64,000 nt of DNA from Streptomyces peucetius (lineage in GTDB: Bacteria > Actinomycetota > Actinomycetes > Streptomycetales > Streptomycetaceae), in assembly GCF_025854275.1 (NCBI RefSeq), contig NZ_CP107567.1, positions 6,820,001-6,884,000 of the forward strand, given 5' to 3'. This document shows positions 52,690-60,962 of this stretch, piece after piece. The translations under genes and the position numbers were made by a program. The notes beneath the pieces were generated by a model. The model had not been told where the DNA came from. It saw only the letters and a program-made list of their open reading frames with translations, and did not search any database. The first letter of the stretch is position 1; each line of letters starts with the position of its first letter.

Positions 52690-53763
52690 ATGCACGCCGA
52701 AGAGAGGCATCAGGCGATACTCCGCCGACTTCGGGAGCGGGGCACGCTCCGTGTCACGGAGTTCGCGGAGGAGATGCAGGTCTCGCCGGTCACGATCCGC
52801 CGGGACGTGGAAACCCTCGCGGAGCTCGGGCTGGTCGTCCGCGTGCACGGCGGCGCCGTCCTCCCCGAGACCCGCGCCGGGGCGACGGGCACCGCACCCC
52901 CCGCGGCGGCCCGCCCCCAAGGCGGGGAAGTGTTCGGCCTCATCGTGCCGGCCGCCGACTACTACTACCCGGAAGTGATCAAGGGCGCCCGGGAGGCCGC
53001 CGGCGAGCGCGGCATCCGGCTCGTCCTCGGCATCTCCCAGTACTCGCCCGAGCAGGAGCAGACACAGGCCCGGCAGATGCTCGCCGACGGCATCGACGGA
53101 CTGCTGATCACCCCCTGCGACCCGGCCGTCGCCGAGCCCTGGCTGGCGGGGCTCGCCGTGCCGCACGTCCTCGTGGAACGCCGGGCAGGGGACGACCTCC
53201 CAGGCGCCGAGCAGGTCGTCACCGACCACGCGTACGGGGCCGGGATCGCCGTACGGCACCTGGCGGACGGCGGGTACCGGCGGATCGGGCTTATGCTGCG
53301 CGACGACAGCCCGCACGGGGCGCTGGTGCTGGACGGCTACCGCGGCGGGCTCGCGTCGGCCGGGCTGGAACCCCCCGCGGCGGCCCTCCTGCGGCTCCCG
53401 CCGCCGGCCGGTGACACCGCCGAGCGGGAGCGGCTGCTGACCGCCCTCGCCGACGCCGCCGGCGAGGGGCGGCTGGACGCCGTGCTCATCCACAACGACC
53501 ACGACGCGATCATGCTGCTCCAGCGGCTGCGGGCCCGCGGCATCGACGTGCCCGGCGATCTCGCGATCGTCGCGTACGACGACGAGGTCGCGTCGCTCGC
53601 GGACATCCCGCTCAGCGCGGTCGCCCCGCCCAAGCACGCGGTGGGCGCGGCCGCCGTGGACCTGCTCGCGTGCCGGCTCGCCGACCCCGGGCGGGCCCGG
53701 CACCGGCTGTCGATCCTGCCGGAACTGCACATCCGCTCCTCCAGCACACCGGACAGAACCTGA
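52690..53763 (+). CDS. DeoR-type HTH / LacI-type sensor hybrid regulator
   Basis: 357 residues; GAGGAGGGG lies 12 bases upstream of the ATG. The N-terminus is a DeoR helix-turn-helix: ERHQAILRRLRERGTLRVTE, FAEEMQVSPVTIRRDVETLA and LGLVVRVHGGAVLPE. From about residue 85 a LacI-type periplasmic-binding sensor follows: FGLIVPAADYYYPEVIKGAR, DGIDGLLITPCDP, GYRRIGLMLRDDSPHGALVL, AVLIHNDHDAIMLLQRLRAR and LAIVAYDDEVASLADIPLSA. Such hybrids bind a sugar and release DNA. It is divergent from the sugar transporter operon and most likely represses it together with the PL8 lyase. Confidence 0.92.
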   Translation: MHAEERHQAILRRLRERGTLRVTEFAEEMQVSPVTIRRDVETLAELGLVVRVHGGAVLPETRAGATGTAPPAAARPQGGEVFGLIVPAADYYYPEVIKGAREAAGERGIRLVLGISQYSPEQEQTQARQMLADGIDGLLITPCDPAVAEPWLAGLAVPHVLVERRAGDDLPGAEQVVTDHAYGAGIAVRHLADGGYRRIGLMLRDDSPHGALVLDGYRGGLASAGLEPPAAALLRLPPPAGDTAERERLLTALADAAGEGRLDAVLIHNDHDAIMLLQRLRARGIDVPGDLAIVAYDDEVASLADIPLSAVAPPKHAVGAAAVDLLACRLADPGRARHRLSILPELHIRSSSTPDRT

Positions 53764-53846
53764 TCGCCGCGGTCGCCGGTGAGCCGGCCGGGGGCGCGGG
53801 AACGGCTCGCGCGCCAGATGGTCAAGGGCGTGCGAGGGCAGGAATG

Positions 53847-54389
53847 ATGACACCCATGACGCAGTCCACGCCTGCCATCACACTCGTCCGCGGCGACATC
53901 ACCGAGCAGCACGCCGACGCCGTCGTCAACGCCGCCAACTCCTCACTGCTGGGCGGCGGCGGGGTCGACGGCGCCATCCACCGCAAGGGCGGCCCGGAGA
54001 TCCTCGCCGACTGCCGTGCCCTGCGCGCCTCCCGTTACGGCAAGGGGCTTCCCACCGGCCAGGCCGTCGCCACCACGGCCGGACGACTCCACGCGGCGCA
54101 CGTCATCCACACCGTCGGCCCGGTTCACAGCACGACGGAGGACCGCTCGGAGCTGCTCGCCTCCTGCTACCGCGAATCCCTGCGCGTGGCGGCCGAACTG
54201 GGCGCGCGGACCGTGGCGTTCCCCGCGATCTCGACCGGCGTCTACGGATGGCCCCTCGACGACGGCGCCCGCATCGCGGTCCGCACGGTCCGGGAGACGG
54301 CCGCGGAGCCCGTCACCGAGGTGCGCTTCGTCGTGTTCGACGAGACGGCGTACGCCGCGTTCGAGACGGCGCTCGCCGCCGACGCCTGA
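53847..54389 (+). CDS. Macrodomain protein (O-acetyl-ADP-ribose deacetylase type)
   Basis: 180 residues (ATG 53847; ATG 53856 is nearly as good). It is a single MacroD-type macrodomain: ITLVRGDITEQHADAVVNAA, NSSLLGGGGVDGAIHRKGGP, the loop HVIHTVGPVHS and VAFPAISTGVYGWPLDDGAR. These residues bind ADP-ribose; MacroD enzymes cut O-acetyl-ADP-ribose and mono-ADP-ribose from acidic residues. A sirtuin, which produces O-acetyl-ADP-ribose, lies 3 kb away on the other strand, so the two may work in the same turnover path. Confidence 0.93.
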   Translation: MTPMTQSTPAITLVRGDITEQHADAVVNAANSSLLGGGGVDGAIHRKGGPEILADCRALRASRYGKGLPTGQAVATTAGRLHAAHVIHTVGPVHSTTEDRSELLASCYRESLRVAAELGARTVAFPAISTGVYGWPLDDGARIAVRTVRETAAEPVTEVRFVVFDETAYAAFETALAADA

Positions 54390-54391
54390 CG

Positions 54392-54409
54392 CCCGACGGC
54401 GGCGTCGGG
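54392..54409. terminator. Short hairpin behind the macrodomain gene
   Basis: CCCGACG and CGTCGGG pair across GCGG, three bases after the macrodomain stop and between convergent genes. It is short but perfectly matched. Confidence 0.45.
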
Positions 54410-54465
54410 TGGCCCGCCTGCTCTGACGCCCGCCGGGGCGGACGTCGGCACGCCAGGGGCAGCCG

Positions 54466-55065
54466 TCAACGGTGCCCGACGCGGTCGGCCGCCGCCGCGG
54501 GAAGCGGGTACGGCCGCTCCGGCGGGAGAAGCGCCCGTGCCGCATCAAGGTCGCCGCCCGCCACCGTCTCGCGGATCTCGTGCGCCAGTGGCGTCACATC
54601 ACGGATGCCGGTGATCCAGTCGTCCACGTACCGGTCGACCGCCGGTCCCGACAGACCGATCTGGATCGCCCGGTGCGGCAGCGGGTTCAGGCCGAGGTCC
54701 CGCTCCGGGTCCCACTGGACCCGGACCGGACTCGACCTGAGCGCTTCGCGCCACTGCGCCTCGGCCGCGAAACGTGACCGGTCGAAATGGCTGAGGCAGG
54801 CACGGGAGAGCGCCCACTCGAAGCCCTCGCGGGTGATGTCGATCGCCAGCACCCGCTCCTGGTCCGGCTTCCTGCCCCACCCGCAGCGGTACATCATCCA
54901 CAGGAACGACGGCTTGATCCAGGTCATCCGCGTGCGCCTGAACGGGGCGACGAAGGTGCCCGCCGCCAGCGCCGGTTCCGCGATCCCGGCGGCGTACGCC
55001 TGGTACACGGTGATCGTCTCGTCGGTGAAGACCGCACGGACCTCGTGCGTGGGGCTCTGCAGCAT
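54466..55065 (-). CDS. DUF4291-family protein
   Basis: 199 residues. The family hallmarks are ITVYQAYAAGIAEPALAAGT near the N-terminus, RTRMTWIKPSFLWMMYRCGW, and VRVQWDPERDLGLNPLPHRA followed by IQIGLSG. DUF4291 proteins have no settled function; the conserved aromatic and basic patch suggests binding of a nucleotide or nucleic acid. It is divergent from the Ada-AlkA gene with 65 bp between them and stands in a neighbourhood of alkylation repair and ADP-ribose chemistry, which is suggestive only. Confidence 0.9.
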   Translation of the reverse strand: MLQSPTHEVRAVFTDETITVYQAYAAGIAEPALAAGTFVAPFRRTRMTWIKPSFLWMMYRCGWGRKPDQERVLAIDITREGFEWALSRACLSHFDRSRFAAEAQWREALRSSPVRVQWDPERDLGLNPLPHRAIQIGLSGPAVDRYVDDWITGIRDVTPLAHEIRETVAGGDLDAARALLPPERPYPLPAAAADRVGHR

Positions 55066-55130
55066 GGCGCGACCCTAAGCGCGGACCCGGACCAATGGGA
55101 ACCGGTTTTCGCCCTGGCAGGCCAAGGGCG

Positions 55131-56663
55131 ATGTCGGATTCCCGCCAGCCCCCGGACTTCGCAGGCCTCATCCTGGAACGCATGCACACCGACATCGAAC
55201 GCTGCGTGCGCGCCGTCCGGTCCAAGGACGCGCGGTTCGACGGATGGTTCTTCACCGCCGTCCTGACCACCCGGATCTACTGCCGCCCCAGCTGCCCGGT
55301 CGTGCCGCCGAAGGCCGAGAACATGACCTTCTACCCGAGCGCCGCCGCCTGCCAGCAGGCCGGGTTCCGGGCCTGCAAGCGATGCCGGCCCGACACCAGC
55401 CCCGGATCGCCCGAGTGGAACGCCCGCGCCGACGCCGTCGCGCGCGCCATGCGGCTCATCAGGGACGGCGTCGTCGACCGGGAGGGCGTGCCCGGGCTCG
55501 CCGCGCGGCTCGGGTACTCGGCCCGGCAGGTCGAGCGCCAACTGCTCGCCGAACTCGGTGCCGGGCCCCTCGCCCTGGCCAGGGCGCAGCGCGCGCAGAC
55601 CGCGCGGCTCCTCATCGAGACGACCGCACTGCCCATGGCCGAGGTCGCCTTCGCGGCCGGCTTCGCCTCGATCCGCACCTTCAACGACACCGTCCGCGAG
55701 GTCTTCGCCCTCGCCCCCAGTGAGCTGCGCGAGCGCGCCGGACGCACCCGTGCCGCACCCGCGGCCCTGCCGACCCCCGGCGTGATCGCCCTCAGGCTCC
55801 CGTACCGGGCGCCCCTCGAGCCGAGCAACCTCTTCGGCCATCTCGCGGCGACCGGTGTGCCCGGCGTCGAGGAATGGCGGGACGGCTCGTACCGGCGCAC
55901 GCTGTCCCTGCCGTACGGGCACGGGATCGTCGCCCTCACCCCGCACCCCGACCACATCGGCTGCCGCCTGTCCCTCACCGACCCGCGCGATCTGACCATC
56001 GCGATCAGCAGATGCCGGTGGATGCTCGACCTGGACGCCGACCCGGTCGCCGTCGACGATCAGCTGCGGGACGATCCGTCGCTGGCCCCGCTGGTCGACA
56101 AGGCACCCGGGCGGCGCGTGCCGCGCACCGTCGACGCGGCCGAGTTCGCCGTACGGGCCGTGCTCGGCCAGCAGGTCTCCACGGCCGCCGCCCGTACCCA
56201 CGCGGGCCGCCTCGTCAAGGCGCACGGCGTGCCCGTCGAGGACGCCGAGGGCGGTCTCACCCACCTCTTCCCGACCTCCCAGGCGCTGGCGGCCCTCGAC
56301 CCGGAGACCCTGGCGCTGCCCCGCAGCCGCCGCACGACCCTGACCACACTGGTCGCGGCCCTCGCCGACGGGACCCTGAAGCTCGACCCCGGCAGCGACT
56401 GGGAGCGGGCACGGGCGCAGCTCGCCGCACTGCCCGGCTTCGGACCGTGGACCGTCGAGGTCGTCGCCATGCGCGCCCTCGGCGACCCGGACGCCTTCGT
56501 GCCCACCGACCTCGGCATGCGCCGCGCCGCCGCCGAACTGGGGCTGCCGGCCACGCCCGCCGCCCTCACCGCACGCGCGGCCGCCTGGCGGCCCTGGCGC
56601 GCCTACGCGGTCCAGTACCTGTGGGCGTCGGACGACCACCCCATCAACCACCTGCCCGCGTAA
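55131..56663 (+). CDS. Ada-type regulator fused to AlkA DNA-3-methyladenine glycosylase
   Basis: 510 residues (ATG 55131; an upstream frame extension from 55095 is unlikely). The N-terminus is an Ada metal-binding domain with four Cys ligands (YCRPSCP and ACKRCRPD), then an AraC-type HTH (LAARLGYSARQVERQLLAEL and AEVAFAAGFASIRTFNDTVR), and finally the AlkA glycosylase: AEFAVRAVLGQQVSTAAART, then the helix-hairpin-helix LPGFGPWTVEVVAMRALG and the catalytic Asp in FVPTDLGM. It senses methyl phosphotriesters and removes alkylated bases. It is followed after 12 bases by ogt, forming an alkylation-repair operon that it probably induces itself. Confidence 0.95.
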   Translation: MSDSRQPPDFAGLILERMHTDIERCVRAVRSKDARFDGWFFTAVLTTRIYCRPSCPVVPPKAENMTFYPSAAACQQAGFRACKRCRPDTSPGSPEWNARADAVARAMRLIRDGVVDREGVPGLAARLGYSARQVERQLLAELGAGPLALARAQRAQTARLLIETTALPMAEVAFAAGFASIRTFNDTVREVFALAPSELRERAGRTRAAPAALPTPGVIALRLPYRAPLEPSNLFGHLAATGVPGVEEWRDGSYRRTLSLPYGHGIVALTPHPDHIGCRLSLTDPRDLTIAISRCRWMLDLDADPVAVDDQLRDDPSLAPLVDKAPGRRVPRTVDAAEFAVRAVLGQQVSTAAARTHAGRLVKAHGVPVEDAEGGLTHLFPTSQALAALDPETLALPRSRRTTLTTLVAALADGTLKLDPGSDWERARAQLAALPGFGPWTVEVVAMRALGDPDAFVPTDLGMRRAAAELGLPATPAALTARAAAWRPWRAYAVQYLWASDDHPINHLPA

Positions 56664-56675
56664 GGAAGTCCAGCC

Positions 56676-57185
56676 ATGACCAGCATCACCACCACCAGGC
56701 GGCACACGGTCGTCGACAGCCCGTACGGCCCGCTCACGCTCGTGGCCACCGACGGCGTGCTCAGCGGCCTCTACATGGCCGGACAGCGGCACCGCCCGGC
56801 ACAGGAGACCTTCGGCGAACGCGACGCGACGCCCTTCGGCGGGACGATCCGCAGGCTGGAGGCGTACTTCGCCCGCGAACTGACCCACTTCGACCTGCCC
56901 CTGCACCTCGAGGGCACGCCATTCCAGCGCCGCGTCTGGGACCGGCTGCGGCACATCCCGTACGGCGAGACCCGCACGTACGGCGAGCTCGCCGGGGAGC
57001 TCGGCAACCGGGGCGCGTCCCGCGCGGTGGGCCTCGCCAACGGCAAGAACCCGATCGGCATCATCGTGCCCTGCCACCGGGTCATCGGCTCGTCCGGCAG
57101 CCTCGTCGGCTACGGCGGCGGACTGGAACGCAAGCAGCGGCTGCTCGCGTTCGAGCGGGGGGCGGGCGACGGCACGCTCTTCTAG
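56676..57185 (+). CDS. ogt: Methylated-DNA--protein-cysteine methyltransferase
   Basis: 169 residues. The suicide cysteine lies in IGIIVPCHRVIGSSGSLVGY, with the DNA-binding arginine helix in the preceding RTYGELAGELGNRGASRAVG and the Asn-hinge ANGKNP. It removes methyl groups from O6-methylguanine and O4-methylthymine. It directly follows the Ada-AlkA gene. Its TAG stop overlaps the TAG stop of the convergent sirtuin gene within the palindrome CTAG. Confidence 0.96.
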   Translation: MTSITTTRRHTVVDSPYGPLTLVATDGVLSGLYMAGQRHRPAQETFGERDATPFGGTIRRLEAYFARELTHFDLPLHLEGTPFQRRVWDRLRHIPYGETRTYGELAGELGNRGASRAVGLANGKNPIGIIVPCHRVIGSSGSLVGYGGGLERKQRLLAFERGAGDGTLF

Positions 57186-57916
57186 GCCGGCTTCCAGCCG
57201 GCCAACCGCTCCAGCAGCGCCGGCAGCGCCGTCCCGATCGGCTCCCGCACGATCTCGTCGGCCAGTTCGTCGTACGGCGTCGGCTCGGCGTTCACCACGA
57301 TCAGCCGGGCGCCGTGCTCGGCCGCGACACCGGCCAGCGACGCGGCCGGCTGCACCTGGAGCGTCGTGCCGACGGCGACGAACACCTCGCACGCCTTGGC
57401 GACGGCCATGGCCTTGCCGAGCACCACCGGGTCCAGCCGCTCACCGAACATGACAGTCGCCGACTTGAGAATCCCCCCGCACACCGTGCACGCCGGGTCG
57501 TCCTCCCCGGCAGCCACGCGTGCCAGCGCCTCGGCCATCGGCGAGCGGACGTGGCAGCGGGTGCAGGTCACCGTCCGCGCGGTGCCGTGCAGTTCCAGCA
57601 CCTTGCGGTCGGGCATACCGCCGAGCTGGTGCAGCCCGTCGACGTTCTGGGTGATGACCCGCACCGCGACACCGGGGCGGCGGTCGAGTTCGGCCACGGC
57701 CCGGTGCGCGGCGTTCGGCTCCGCGTTCCAGGTCGCGCTCTCTCGCCGCATGATCCACGAGCGGCGGCGGATGTCGGGGTCGGCCATGTAGTAGTCGTAG
57801 GTGACGAGCTTCTCGGCCTCCGGATCACGGCGCCAAAGGCCCTTCGGGCCACGGTAGTCGGGGATGCCGGAGTCCGTGGAGATGCCGGCGCCGCTGAGCA
57901 TCGCGACGAGAGTCAT
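57182..57916 (-). CDS. NAD-dependent protein deacylase (Sir2 family)
   Basis: 244 residues. Sirtuin motifs in order: LSGAGISTDSGIPDYRG, the catalytic His after TQNVDGLHQLGG in LELHGTA, a four-Cys zinc site (CTRCH and CTVCGG), VMFGERL and VGTTLQVQPAASLAGVA, NAEPTPYD. The enzyme removes acyl groups from lysine and makes nicotinamide and O-acetyl-ADP-ribose. Known Streptomyces targets include acetyl-CoA synthetase. It is convergent with ogt, with overlapping stop codons, and 71 bases from the divergent antitoxin-like gene. Confidence 0.95.
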   Translation of the reverse strand: MTLVAMLSGAGISTDSGIPDYRGPKGLWRRDPEAEKLVTYDYYMADPDIRRRSWIMRRESATWNAEPNAAHRAVAELDRRPGVAVRVITQNVDGLHQLGGMPDRKVLELHGTARTVTCTRCHVRSPMAEALARVAAGEDDPACTVCGGILKSATVMFGERLDPVVLGKAMAVAKACEVFVAVGTTLQVQPAASLAGVAAEHGARLIVVNAEPTPYDELADEIVREPIGTALPALLERLAGWKPA

Positions 57917-57987
57917 ACGGCCGAGCCTATGCAGGCCGTATCGCCGTTCGCGAACCGTTTGCGCACCACCGGTGCTACCGTCCGCCC

Positions 57988-58188
57988 ATGGCGAAGGTCA
58001 CGATAAACCTCGACGCCGAACTCGTCGTCGAGGTCATGGTGCTGGCAGGCGTGGGCAGTCCGCAGGACGCCGTCGAGCTGGTCGTACGCGACTACATCGC
58101 GCGCGGCCACCGCACCGAGGCGCGGGTGGCCGAGCGCGAGGAGCCCCGCGCCGAGCGCGACCTCAAGCCTCCGGAGCCCCAGGGGTGA
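57988..58188 (+). CDS. Small VapB/DUF2191-like antitoxin-type protein
   Basis: 66 residues. The N-terminus fits a ribbon-helix-helix: MAKVTINLDAELVVEVMVLA and SPQDAVELVVRDYIARGHR. The C-terminal third is highly charged and probably disordered. RHH antitoxins such as VapB pair with a toxin encoded directly downstream; here no PIN-domain or other toxin ORF follows. It may be an orphan or a plain DNA-binding regulator. Confidence 0.72.
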   Translation: MAKVTINLDAELVVEVMVLAGVGSPQDAVELVVRDYIARGHRTEARVAEREEPRAERDLKPPEPQG

Positions 58189-58518
58189 CTTTGACGACGG
58201 CGTCGGCGCGGCGCCCGTCCAGCGGTGCGTCACGGCGCTGCCGGTCTGCCTGATGACGCCGCCGTCGCGGACCTTGGCGTCCACGCCCAGGTGGAACCGG
58301 CCGTCGTCGAGCGCGACCAGCCCGAACTGTCCCGGAGGCCCTGTGCCGCCGTGTCGGCTCGTACCGGCGGGCCGCGGGCCCGCGGCCGACGCGCCCGGCT
58401 TTTACTTCACGACCATCTTTTACCTGCGATGTCGGACGATGACGGGGTGGCACGCCCTCCGGCAGTGCCGATAAGGTCGGGGCGGCGCGACTGCCTGTTC
58501 GATAGCAAGGGATGCAAG
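58189..58518. other. Gene-free gap, possible remnant on the minus strand
   Basis: No complete gene fits here. On the minus strand, read leftwards, sequences such as FGLVALDDGRFHLGVDAKVR, TGSAVTHRWTG and ADAVVKVTPGAPEA look like parts of one protein C-terminus spread over different frames, which is what a decayed gene would show. I cannot name the family. The stretch before 58519 is AT-richer (TTTTACTTCACGACC) and probably carries the glycerate kinase promoter. Confidence 0.4.
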
Positions 58519-59652
58519 GTGACGGACGGAGCAGTTACTCAGCCCGCGCGAGTGCTCGTCGCGGCTGACAAGTTCAAGGGCTCGCTCACGGCCGTGCAGG
58601 TCGCGGAGCGGGTGACGGCCGGCCTCCAGCGGGTCGTTCCCGGGCTGCCCGTGGAGGCCCTGCCCGTGGCCGACGGCGGCGACGGCACGGTCGCCGCCGC
58701 GGTGGCGGCCGGGTTCGAACGCCGTGAGGTGCGGGTCACCGGGCCGCGCGGCGAGTCCCTCACCGCGGCCTACGCCCTGCGGGACGGCACGGCCGTCGTC
58801 GAGATGGCGGAGGCTTCCGGGCTCCAGCACCTGCCGGCGGGTGTCTTCGCACCGCTGACCGCCACGACGTACGGCTCCGGGGAACTGCTGCGCGCCGCCC
58901 TCGACGCGGGCGCGCGCACGATCGTCTTCGGCGTCGGCGGCAGCGCGACCACCGACGGCGGGGCCGGGATGCTCGCCGCGCTCGGCGCACGCTTCCTCGA
59001 CGCGTCCGGCCGGCCCGTGCCGCCCGGCGGCGGGGGCCTGCGCGAACTGGCCACGGCCGACCTGTCCGGGCTGGACGCCCGCTTCAAGGACGTGGACCTG
59101 ATCCTCGCCAGCGACGTCGACAACCCGCTGACCGGGCCCAAGGGCGCGCCCGCGGTCTACGGCCCGCAGAAGGGCGCCACACCCGAGGACGTCGCCGTCC
59201 TCGACGAGGCCCTCGCGCACTACGCGTCCGTCCTCGGCCCCGACGAGGCGGACCTGCCCGGCGCGGGCGCGGCCGGCGGCATCGGCTACGGGGCGCTCGT
59301 CGCCCTCGGCGCGAGCTTCCGGCCCGGTATCGAGGTCATGCTCGACGTCCTCGGCTTCGCTCCCGCGCTGGCGCGGGCCACCCTCGTCATCACCGGCGAG
59401 GGCTCCCTCGACGAGCAGACCCTGCACGGCAAGGCCCCCGCGGGTGTCGCGGCGGCCGCCCGGGCGCGCGGCATCGAGGTCGTCGCGGTCTGCGGCCGCC
59501 TGGCGCTGCCTCCCGAGGCCCTGGGTCGTGCGGGCATCCGCCGTGCCTACGCCCTGACGGCGATCGAACCGGACCCGGCGAAGTGCATGGCGGAGGCGGG
59601 GCCGCTGCTGGAGCGGGCGGCGGAGTCGATCGCCCGCGACTTCCTGACCTGA
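58519..59652 (+). CDS. Glycerate kinase (GckA/GlxK family)
   Basis: 377 residues from GTG 58519; the ribosome site is weak (AAGG). Motifs: RVLVAADKFKGSLTAVQVAE, PVADGGDGTVAAAVAAGFE, VEMAEASGLQHLPAG, GVGGSATTDGGAGMLAALGA, SDVDNPLTGPKGAPAVYGPQ KGATPED and VITGEGSLDEQTLHGKAP. It phosphorylates D-glycerate in photorespiration-like and glyoxylate or glycerate use. The family is class II, not the FGGY type. It appears to be transcribed alone. The palindromic element follows 21 bases after its stop. Confidence 0.94.
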   Translation: MTDGAVTQPARVLVAADKFKGSLTAVQVAERVTAGLQRVVPGLPVEALPVADGGDGTVAAAVAAGFERREVRVTGPRGESLTAAYALRDGTAVVEMAEASGLQHLPAGVFAPLTATTYGSGELLRAALDAGARTIVFGVGGSATTDGGAGMLAALGARFLDASGRPVPPGGGGLRELATADLSGLDARFKDVDLILASDVDNPLTGPKGAPAVYGPQKGATPEDVAVLDEALAHYASVLGPDEADLPGAGAAGGIGYGALVALGASFRPGIEVMLDVLGFAPALARATLVITGEGSLDEQTLHGKAPAGVAAAARARGIEVVAVCGRLALPPEALGRAGIRRAYALTAIEPDPAKCMAEAGPLLERAAESIARDFLT

Positions 59653-59673
59653 CCCTCCGGCACCCCCGGGCCA

Positions 59674-59999
59674 CGCCTGCGGCGGGCTGTTCCCCACCAC
59701 GCCCCTTCTCGCTGTACCGATATGCGCCTCCGCCGCGTGGCGGGTTCCTCCCTCTACGACTGGCGGCGTGGGCGGCCCAGGACCCGTACCGCGCTTCGCG
59801 CGGTGTCCTCAATCTCCCCCTACGGCCTGGCGCCGTGGGTGGGGGTGCCTCCCACGCCGCCAGGCCGTAGGGGGAGTGCCCCCAGCCTCGCCGGCGTTTG
59901 AGGCGCGGGGGTCCGGTGGGGCCCCAGGCCGCCAGGCCCAGGGGGAGGAGCCCCCGGTTTCGTGAAGGGGCGAGTAGGCGGAACAGCCCGCCGCAGGCG
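59674..59999. mobile_element. MITE-like palindromic element with 20-bp inverted ends
   Basis: CGCCTGCGGCGGGCTGTTCC at 59674 is the exact reverse complement of GGAACAGCCCGCCGCAGGCG at 59980-59999, giving a 326-bp unit. Inside, CTCCCCCTACGGCCTGGCG (59814) pairs perfectly with its complement ending at 59876, and the loop forms an additional GTGGG/CCCAC stem. The stretch GCCTCGCCGGCGTTTGAGGC resembles intergenic palindromic repeats widespread in Streptomyces genomes. CCA flanks both ends and could be a target duplication. It encodes no convincing protein. It fills most of the 509-bp gap between glycerate kinase and the ABC importer and may also terminate transcription. Confidence 0.6.
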
Positions 60000-60161
60000 C
60001 CACCTGCCCGCACCCACTGTGCGCGTGCACAACGTGCCCCTCTCGCCGCTGGTCAGCCGCACCGAGTAGTCCGCCAGGCGTGGACCCCGCACGGCCGCCG
60101 GTGCTGATGTTGGGCCCCGACAGGCGAGCCGACCGTTGGCGAGCCGGACAAGGGGTTGCGT

Positions 60162-60962
60162 ATGGCCGCCGCGCTTGAGGTGCGGGCGCTGTCCGTGGGG
60201 TACGGGCCGGTGCGGGCGTTGCGGGACGTGTCCGTCGACGTGCCCGAAGGCGCCGTCGTCGCCGTGCTCGGCGGCAACGGCGCCGGCAAGTCCACCCTGC
60301 TGCGTGCGGTGTCCCGCACACTGCCGTTCCAGCGCGGGCAGGTCACCGCCGGGACGATCACCTTCGAGGGCCGCCGCCTCGACGGCCTCGGTGCCGCCGG
60401 CGTCGTGGCCGCGGGGGTCGTCCAGGTCCCCGAGGGCCGGCAGGTCTTCGCGCGGATGACCGTGGCGGACAATCTGCGGGCCGGCACGCTCGGTGTGCGC
60501 GGCCGGCGGGAGTCCGCCGCCGCGCTCGCCCGCGTCCACGAACTGTTCCCCGTACTGGCCGACCGCGCCCACCAGAAGGCCGGTCTCCTGTCCGGCGGTG
60601 AACAGCAGATGCTCGCCATGGGGCGGGCGCTGATGGCCAGGCCCCGCATGCTGCTGCTGGACGAGCCGTCCCTCGGCCTCGCCCCGCTGATGGCGGCGCG
60701 GATCGCCGAGACGGTCCAGGAGATCAACGCCGCCGGCACGTCCGTCCTCCTCGTCGAGCAGAACGCGGCGATCGCCCTGCGCCTCGCCTCCACCGCGTAC
60801 GTCCTCGACGTCGGCGAGGTCGCGCTCGCGGGCCCCGCCGACGAGCTGGCCGCCTCCGACGAGGTCCGGCGCCGTTACCTCGGCGTCGTCGACGAGACCG
60901 CCGCGCAGGACGCCGACGGCGCCGGGCGGACGGCGCCCGCGCTCAGGAGGTGGACCGCGTGA
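60162..60962 (+). CDS. Branched-chain amino acid-type ABC transporter ATPase (LivF-like)
   Basis: 266 residues; AAGGGG lies 7 bases before ATG 60162. It has Walker A LGGNGAGKSTLLRAV, VPEGRQVFARMTVADNL, signature LLSGGEQQMLAMGRAL and Walker B MLLLDEPSLGLAPLM, all typical of LivF. It forms the ATPase pair with the LivG-like protein encoded next, with which it overlaps (GTGA). The substrate of such HAAT importers may be leucine-type amino acids, urea or amides; no urease or amidase gene is near to narrow it. Confidence 0.93.
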   Translation: MAAALEVRALSVGYGPVRALRDVSVDVPEGAVVAVLGGNGAGKSTLLRAVSRTLPFQRGQVTAGTITFEGRRLDGLGAAGVVAAGVVQVPEGRQVFARMTVADNLRAGTLGVRGRRESAAALARVHELFPVLADRAHQKAGLLSGGEQQMLAMGRALMARPRMLLLDEPSLGLAPLMAARIAETVQEINAAGTSVLLVEQNAAIALRLASTAYVLDVGEVALAGPADELAASDEVRRRYLGVVDETAAQDADGAGRTAPALRRWTA

